Shown here one piece after another: positions 50,752 through 55,000 of a DNA stretch of 55,000 nt; positions within the stretch are counted from its first letter, which is position 1; each line of letters opens with the position of its first letter. The notes beneath the pieces are model-generated. The model saw only the letters and a list, made by a program, of their open reading frames with translations. It searched no databases and was not told where the DNA came from. Source of the stretch: Streptomyces sp. Isolate_45 (GTDB lineage Bacteria > Actinomycetota > Actinomycetes > Streptomycetales > Streptomycetaceae). Location: contig NZ_JANFAK020000046.1 of assembly GCF_024721315.2 (NCBI RefSeq), positions 1 through 55,000 of the forward strand. The letters are read 5' to 3'. The position numbers were made by a program, and so were the translations under genes.

Positions 50752-51276
50752 ATGCCCGAACTGATCGCACCCACCGCCGGGCTGCACTCCTCCTGGCTCG
50801 CCGCCCGCGCCGAATGGGGCGCCGAAGCGCACATGGACGGAGCCGGTCTCGGCTCCGACGACGACGTCGAGACCCCCGAGGGATTCGCGGCGTGGGTGGA
50901 GCGGTTGCGCGGCTACGCGGACCGTACGCTCCCGGTCGAGCAGGGCCGCGTACACGCCACCTACTGGTGGATCGTCGAGGGCGACACCTACCTCGGTGCC
51001 ATTGACCTGCGGCACTACCTGAACGCCTTCCTCCTCGACGCGGGCGGACACATCGGCTACAGCGTGCGCCCCTCGGCACGCGGGCGCGGGGTGGCCGGGC
51101 GGGCGCTGACCGCCGTGCTGCACGAGGCGCGGGTGCTCGGCATGGACCGGGTCCTGCTCACCTGCGACCCCGACAACACCCCCTCGATCAGGACCATCGA
51201 GCGGGCGGGCGGCGTACTGGAAGACGTCCGCGAGACCCTCATCGGGCCGAAGCGGAGGTACTGGATCGACCTGTAG
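50752..51276 (+). CDS. GNAT family N-acetyltransferase
   Basis: A 174-residue acetyltransferase with the acetyl-CoA loop IGYSVRPSARGRGVAGRALT (R-x-x-G-x-G/A pattern as RGRGVAG), followed by VLLTCDPDNTPSIRTIERAG, the typical Asn-containing motif B region, and RYWIDL at the end. It acetylates an amine of unknown identity in the cytoplasm. The ATG at 50752 begins MPELIAPTAGLHSSWL. It stands alone on this strand, 70 bases after the Cys-rich gene. Confidence 0.9.
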   Translation: MPELIAPTAGLHSSWLAARAEWGAEAHMDGAGLGSDDDVETPEGFAAWVERLRGYADRTLPVEQGRVHATYWWIVEGDTYLGAIDLRHYLNAFLLDAGGHIGYSVRPSARGRGVAGRALTAVLHEARVLGMDRVLLTCDPDNTPSIRTIERAGGVLEDVRETLIGPKRRYWIDL

Positions 51277-51408
51277 GGCCCTGCCGGGGGCCTCCGGGAA
51301 TCCGGCCGAATCCCCGCCCAACACCCGCGGAATTCCCCTCGGATCAACGTGATGATGCTGTGACCTGCGACTGTTCTTTTCAGCCACGGAGATCGCTACG
51401 GTGCCACC

Positions 51409-52233
51409 GTGGCGCACAACGATCAGATACCGCCGGGCCGGAACGCACCGGACGACGACAAGTGGAACGCATTGCGCGCGCAGTACGAGCGGAGCGGCGC
51501 GGCCCCCGAACCCGAGGCCCCCGCACACCGACGGGCATGGGTGCGCAACACCGCGATGGCCCTGTCGGCGGCGGCGGTCGCCTTCGGCGTCCTGAAGCTC
51601 GCGGGATACGCGTCCGAGGAGGACACGGGAAAACCGGCGGCGGCTCCGGCGGCCCCGGCCACACCGGGAACTCGGGGGACACCCTCCGCCCCCGGGGCGT
51701 CCGCGACGCCCGCCGGCGCCGCGGCCCGGCCACCGATCCCGCTCGCCGACGCCTTCCCGGCATCCGTGCCGGACGGAACCGGCGGCACCTACACCAAGGT
51801 CGGTTCCGCCACCCCGGCCCCGTGCGCCCAACCCGGTACGGTCGGCCCGCGCCTGGCGGACCTGATCGCCGGGAGCAAGGGGTGCGTCGGCCAACACGTC
51901 GCGCTCTACAAGGACGCCCGCGACAACCAGTTCAACGTGGTCCTGTTCACCATGAAGGACCCCCGGGACACGCTGACGCTGGTGAACGAGCTGGGCACGG
52001 CCTTCGACGACTACCAGGTCGCGGCGCAGGCCCCGCCGCCCGCCTCGGGTCTGCCGACCCTTCCGCCGGACAGCGGCATGGTGCAGTCGTTCACCATGCG
52101 CGACCGCGTCATGGTGGTCGGACTGGGCCAGTGGTCCGACGGCCGCACGGCCGACTTCCAGCAGTTGGTCGACCGACTCCAGCCCCTGCAGGAAGCGATC
52201 GTGACGAACGTCGGCCGCTACGAGACCCCGTAG
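51409..52233 (+). CDS. Single-pass membrane protein of unknown function
   Basis: A 274-residue protein: a polar cytoplasmic start (MAHNDQIPPGRNAPDDDKW), one membrane segment at about residues 48-66 (NTAMALSAAAVAFGVLKLAG), a Pro/Ala-rich linker, and an extracytoplasmic domain of about 150 residues (VGPRLADLIAGSKGCVGQHV, then YKDARDNQFNVVLFTMKDPR). I do not recognise the family; similar proteins occur across Streptomyces. The GTG at 51409 is the first in-frame start; the ribosome site is weak. Confidence 0.7.
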   Translation: MAHNDQIPPGRNAPDDDKWNALRAQYERSGAAPEPEAPAHRRAWVRNTAMALSAAAVAFGVLKLAGYASEEDTGKPAAAPAAPATPGTRGTPSAPGASATPAGAAARPPIPLADAFPASVPDGTGGTYTKVGSATPAPCAQPGTVGPRLADLIAGSKGCVGQHVALYKDARDNQFNVVLFTMKDPRDTLTLVNELGTAFDDYQVAAQAPPPASGLPTLPPDSGMVQSFTMRDRVMVVGLGQWSDGRTADFQQLVDRLQPLQEAIVTNVGRYETP

Positions 52234-52380
52234 AGCCCGCCCCACGCCCGGCCCGTGGGAGCCGATCGACCGCGACCGTACCGTTGCCGGCCGCCGTACG
52301 CAGTTGCACGTGAAGCGCAGCTGGTCGGAGTGGGTATGACGGCCGTAGCCGCAATGGGTTCCGTGTGCCACGGTGGCTCC

Positions 52381-53517
52381 ATGGAGGCGAATCAGCGCAC
52401 GCGGAAGGCAGACCACCCCCACCCCCACTCCCACCCTCACCACGGTCACGATCACGCCGCCCCGGAACCGGGCCGGAGTGCCGACGGATCGCTCCCGGCC
52501 CGGCGGCTCCGGCACCGGATCGGGCACCTGATCAGGCCCCACCGTCACGAGGCCGCCGACAAGGTCGACGCGGCGATGACGGCATCCCGCGAGGGCATGC
52601 GCACGCTTTGGATCTCGCTGGCCATCCTGGGGGCGACGACCCTGATCCAGGCCCTGGTCGTCGCCCTCTCGGGGTCGGTGGCCCTGCTCGGCGACACCGT
52701 CCACAACGCCGCCGACGCACTGACCTCCGTACCGCTGGCCATCGCCTTCGTCCTCGGGCGGCGGGCCGCCAACCGCCGCTACACGTACGGCTACGGCCGC
52801 GCGGAGGACCTCGCGGGGATCGTCATCGTGGCCACCATCGCCGCCTCCGCCGCCCTCGCGGCCTACGTGGCCGTCGACCGGCTGGTCAACCCGCGCGGGA
52901 TCACCCACCTGTGGGCCGTTTCCGTGGCCGCCCTCGTCGGCTTCGCGGGCAACGAGTGGGTGGCCCGCTACCGCATCCGTACCGGTCGGCGCATCGGCTC
53001 GGCCGCCCTGGTGGCCGACGGACTGCACGCCCGCACCGACGGGTTCGGCTCCCTGGCGGTGCTCCTCGGCGCCGCGGGCGCGGCCCTCGGAGTGCCCGCG
53101 GCCGACCCGGTCGTCGGCCTCCTGATCACCCTCGCCATCCTGTACGTCCTGGCCGCGGCGGCCCGCGAGGTCTGCCGACGGCTGATGGACGCGGTCGACC
53201 CGGCCCTGGTGGACGCCGCCGAACACGCGCTGGCACAGGTGGACGGAGTCCTCGACACCGGCCGCGTCCGGCTGCGTTGGATCGGGCACACCCTGCGCGC
53301 CGAGGCCGACATCGTCGTCGATCCGCGGCTCACCGTGGTCCGGGCCCACGCACTCGCGCTGGAGGCGGAGCACGCGTTGATCCACGCGATCCCCCGACTG
53401 GCGGCCGCCACCGTCCACACCGACCACGCCCGGCCCGACCCGACGGCCCCCGACCCGCACGCCGCCCTCGCCCACCACGCCCCGGCCCCGGCGGAGACGC
53501 TCGAACAAACAGGCTGA
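52381..53517 (+). CDS. Cation diffusion facilitator (CDF) metal exporter
   Basis: A 378-residue transporter with a His-rich N terminus (HPHPHSHPHHGHDH), six helices, and CDF metal-site motifs: LLGDTVHNAADALTSVPLAI in helix 2 (HNxxD) and ALVADGLHARTDGFGSLAVL in helix 5 (HxxTD). The C-terminal cytoplasmic domain (GVLDTGRVRLRWIGHTLRAE, then VHTDHARP) is present. It should export Zn, Fe or Co. An earlier ATG at 52336 has the better ribosome site (GGAG) and would add 15 residues, so the start is uncertain. Confidence 0.92.
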   Translation: MEANQRTRKADHPHPHSHPHHGHDHAAPEPGRSADGSLPARRLRHRIGHLIRPHRHEAADKVDAAMTASREGMRTLWISLAILGATTLIQALVVALSGSVALLGDTVHNAADALTSVPLAIAFVLGRRAANRRYTYGYGRAEDLAGIVIVATIAASAALAAYVAVDRLVNPRGITHLWAVSVAALVGFAGNEWVARYRIRTGRRIGSAALVADGLHARTDGFGSLAVLLGAAGAALGVPAADPVVGLLITLAILYVLAAAAREVCRRLMDAVDPALVDAAEHALAQVDGVLDTGRVRLRWIGHTLRAEADIVVDPRLTVVRAHALALEAEHALIHAIPRLAAATVHTDHARPDPTAPDPHAALAHHAPAPAETLEQTG

Positions 53518-53638
53518 TTTCGGGTGTGAGTTCTACTTTCCCTTCTTTACGCCGAAATTCAGACAATCCTGTGATCCGTGTGGGAATCTGCTGCGCACGG
53601 CAGGACGCGCACGCGTCCGGCCGCACAGGGGAGGTCTC

Positions 53639-54016
53639 ATGCGTGGATCGCTGCTCAGGAAGAGCCGCTCGGTCCTTGTCGGTTCGCTGATGGCCATGGG
53701 GGTCGTCGGCCTCAGCGCCGCTCCGGCCAGTGCGTGGACAGGAGGGAACGTCTGGGTCAACTTCGGCAGCTGGAACTGCCCCGGTGGTGGTTCGGTCGTC
53801 GGCGTGTACTGGGGAGTGGACGCCTATTCGAGCGGGCCGGCCGGAGGTGACTGGGGCGACAACGTCATCTACCCGCGCGTACGCGTGGGATCCGGCGCGT
53901 ACAACACCCTGAGCTACCAGGTGATGTGCAAGAAGTGGGGCTGGTACACCTACCGCGGTGTCGTCAGCCAGCGCACCCTGACGCCGTACAAGTCGGGCGT
54001 CAGCTACACCTACTGA
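53639..54016 (+). CDS. Small secreted protein of unknown function
   Basis: A 125-residue exported protein: signal MRGSLLRKSRSVLVGSLMAM with cleavage after PASA (about residue 32), then a 93-residue Trp/Tyr/Gly-rich mature domain (WVNFGSWNCPGGGSVVGVYW, YPRVRVGSGAYNTLSYQVMC) with two cysteines that could form one disulphide. No family recognised; similar small proteins occur in Streptomyces. GGGGAGG lies just before the ATG. The upstream 120 bases are AT-richer and hold its promoter. Confidence 0.75.
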   Translation: MRGSLLRKSRSVLVGSLMAMGVVGLSAAPASAWTGGNVWVNFGSWNCPGGGSVVGVYWGVDAYSSGPAGGDWGDNVIYPRVRVGSGAYNTLSYQVMCKKWGWYTYRGVVSQRTLTPYKSGVSYTY

Positions 54017-54022
54017 CCGGCC

Positions 54023-54063
54023 GGCGGCCGACGGTTCCTCCTCCAGGGGCGCCGTCGGTCGCC
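54023..54063. terminator. Terminator after the small secreted protein
   Basis: A 12-bp stem GGCGGCCGACGG / CCGTCGGTCGCC (one G-T pair) with a 17-base loop, 6 bases beyond the stop. Confidence 0.55.
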
Positions 54064-54113
54064 GCGGTGGGGCCCGGGCCCCGGCGGATGCGGGCGTGAG
54101 GCATGATCGGGGG

Positions 54114-54815
54114 ATGTCTGAACGCATCATTGCCGCCTGCGACGGGGCGTCCAAGGGAAACCCCGGACCTGCCGGATGGGCCTGGGTCATCGCGGACGCC
54201 GAAGGGCGCCCCGAGCGCTGGGAATCCGGCGCGCTGGGGCGCGCGACCAACAACGTCGGTGAACTGACCGCACTCCAGAAGTTGCTGGAAGCGCTCCTGC
54301 CGGGAACACCGGTGCAGATCCGCATGGACTCCCAGTACGCGATGAAGGCCGTGACCCAGTGGCTGCCCAACTGGAAGCGCAACGGCTGGAAGAACGCCGC
54401 GGGCAAGGCGGTCGCCAACCGCGAACTGGTCGAGGAGATCGACCAACTGCTGACCGAACGCGACGTGACGTTCCTCTACGTCCCCGCCCACCGTGAGGAC
54501 GGCGACCACCTGAACGCGATCGCCGACCAGGCGGCCAGTGAGGCGGCGATCAGCCAGCAGGCCGCCGGCACCGCCCTGGGCGCGACGGAATTCCCCGTCC
54601 CGGCACCGGTGACCGGCGCCCCGGCCCGGACCGCGAGGGCGACCTCGCCCGGGAGTAAGGCGAAGAGCGGCACGTCCCGCCCCCTCAAGGCCAAGTACCC
54701 GGGAACCTGCCCGTGCGGACAGCCCTACGCGGCGGGAGAGATGATCGCCAAGCACGGCAAGCGTTGGGGCCACGAGGCGTGCGCCGCCTCCGCACCGGAG
54801 TCCAACACGGCCTGA
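54114..54815 (+). CDS. rnhA: RNase HI with C-terminal Cys/His-rich domain
   Basis: A 233-residue protein. Residues 1-145 are RNase HI with the four carboxylates visible: Asp in ACDGASKGNPGPAGWAWV, Glu in NNVGELTALQ, Asp in RMDSQYAMKAV and Asp in NAIADQAASEA. After an Ala/Pro linker comes a 35-residue Cys/His motif (KYPGTCPCGQPYAAGEMIAK, then WGHEACA) that looks like a small zinc ribbon and is found on some actinobacterial RNases H. It removes RNA from RNA-DNA hybrids. ATG 54114 starts MSERIIAACDG. A hairpin follows its stop. Confidence 0.93.
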   Translation: MSERIIAACDGASKGNPGPAGWAWVIADAEGRPERWESGALGRATNNVGELTALQKLLEALLPGTPVQIRMDSQYAMKAVTQWLPNWKRNGWKNAAGKAVANRELVEEIDQLLTERDVTFLYVPAHREDGDHLNAIADQAASEAAISQQAAGTALGATEFPVPAPVTGAPARTARATSPGSKAKSGTSRPLKAKYPGTCPCGQPYAAGEMIAKHGKRWGHEACAASAPESNTA

Positions 54816-54828
54816 CCGTGGGCGCCTT

Positions 54829-54847
54829 GGCCGGGTCGCGCCCGGCC
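54829..54847 (+). terminator. Hairpin after the RNase HI gene
   Basis: GGCCGGG-TCGCG-CCCGGCC, a 7-bp stem 14 bases beyond the stop. Confidence 0.55.
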
Positions 54848-54870
54848 GTCCCGGTGCCCGCCTGCGCACC

Positions 54871-54947
<77 letters not shown>

Positions 54948-55000
54948 GGGGCGCCGGGGCCGCCGGCGCCCGCGCTGCCCCGCCCCGCCCACCCCCCGGC

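Overview
The window is very GC-rich actinobacterial DNA and almost certainly comes from Streptomyces or a close relative. The signs are the strong third-position GC bias, frequent GTG starts and GGAGG ribosome sites, a SARP regulator with a rare TTA codon, and families typical of this group (DUF6296, LppU/SCO3897-like, MmpS-like, SpoIIE-type PP2C phosphatase, DUF4360). Both ends look technically damaged. The first 12 bases nearly match the end of an Illumina adapter and are followed by a G/C homopolymer. The last roughly 130 bases hold long poly-G runs.

Left part (1-7,116): a broken YdeI-like gene, DUF6296, an MmpS-like lipoprotein, an LppU-like membrane-anchored protein, a DUF4188 gene divergent from a MerR regulator, a cyanate-detoxification locus (LysR/CynR-like regulator divergent from beta-carbonic anhydrase cynT and cyanase cynS), and an M20 amidohydrolase.

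Centre (7,135-23,947): the highlight, a thiopeptide/TOMM-type RiPP gene cluster. A 57-residue precursor (7,293-7,466, plus strand) has an acidic leader and a C-terminal core made almost only of Ser, Thr and Cys. It lies tail-to-tail with a long minus-strand gene series: a SARP regulator with a TTA codon, an E1-like leader-binding protein whose C-terminal half looks like a dead YcaO domain, YcaO cyclodehydratase no. 2, a tandem nitroreductase-type azoline dehydrogenase, a LanB-type glutamyl-transferring dehydratase, a LanB-C/thiopeptide-type partner, an M50 site-2-protease-like protein with a PqqD/RRE-like N terminus, an ABC ATPase and permease, and YcaO cyclodehydratase no. 1. Most neighbours overlap by 4-13 bases. 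The model is: the leader is bound by the E1-like protein; two YcaO enzymes form thiazolines and probably (methyl)oxazolines; the flavoenzyme oxidises them; the split LanB pair dehydrates other Ser/Thr; the M50 protein may cut the leader; and the ABC pair exports the product. The precursor promoter region carries heptamers at an 11-bp pitch, as expected for a SARP operator. Only one LanB-C-like protein is visible, so a goadsporin-like linear product is at least as likely as a macrocyclic thiopeptide.

Right part (24,375-54,815): mostly ordinary chromosomal genes. They include a YciO/Sua5-like protein; an L,D-transpeptidase, MHS-type transporter and AnmK (cell-wall group); a membrane-anchored ricin-lectin protein; a PAS/GAF/PP2C phosphatase; a cupin; an aldo/keto reductase; a methyltransferase; a threonine-synthase-like PLP enzyme; DUF2278; nitrobindin; a Tat-exported PGRP amidase; a polyprenyl synthetase; a PEP-mutase/isocitrate-lyase-like enzyme; a MmyB-type regulator divergent from an EmrB/QacA pump with twin palindromic operators; a berberine-bridge-type FAD enzyme; DUF4360; a serine hydrolase; DoxX; a secreted tripeptidyl-aminopeptidase-like hydrolase; a GNAT acetyltransferase; a CDF metal exporter; and RNase HI with an extra C-terminal Cys/His region. 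I saw no rRNA, tRNA, CRISPR array, intact insertion sequence or prophage.
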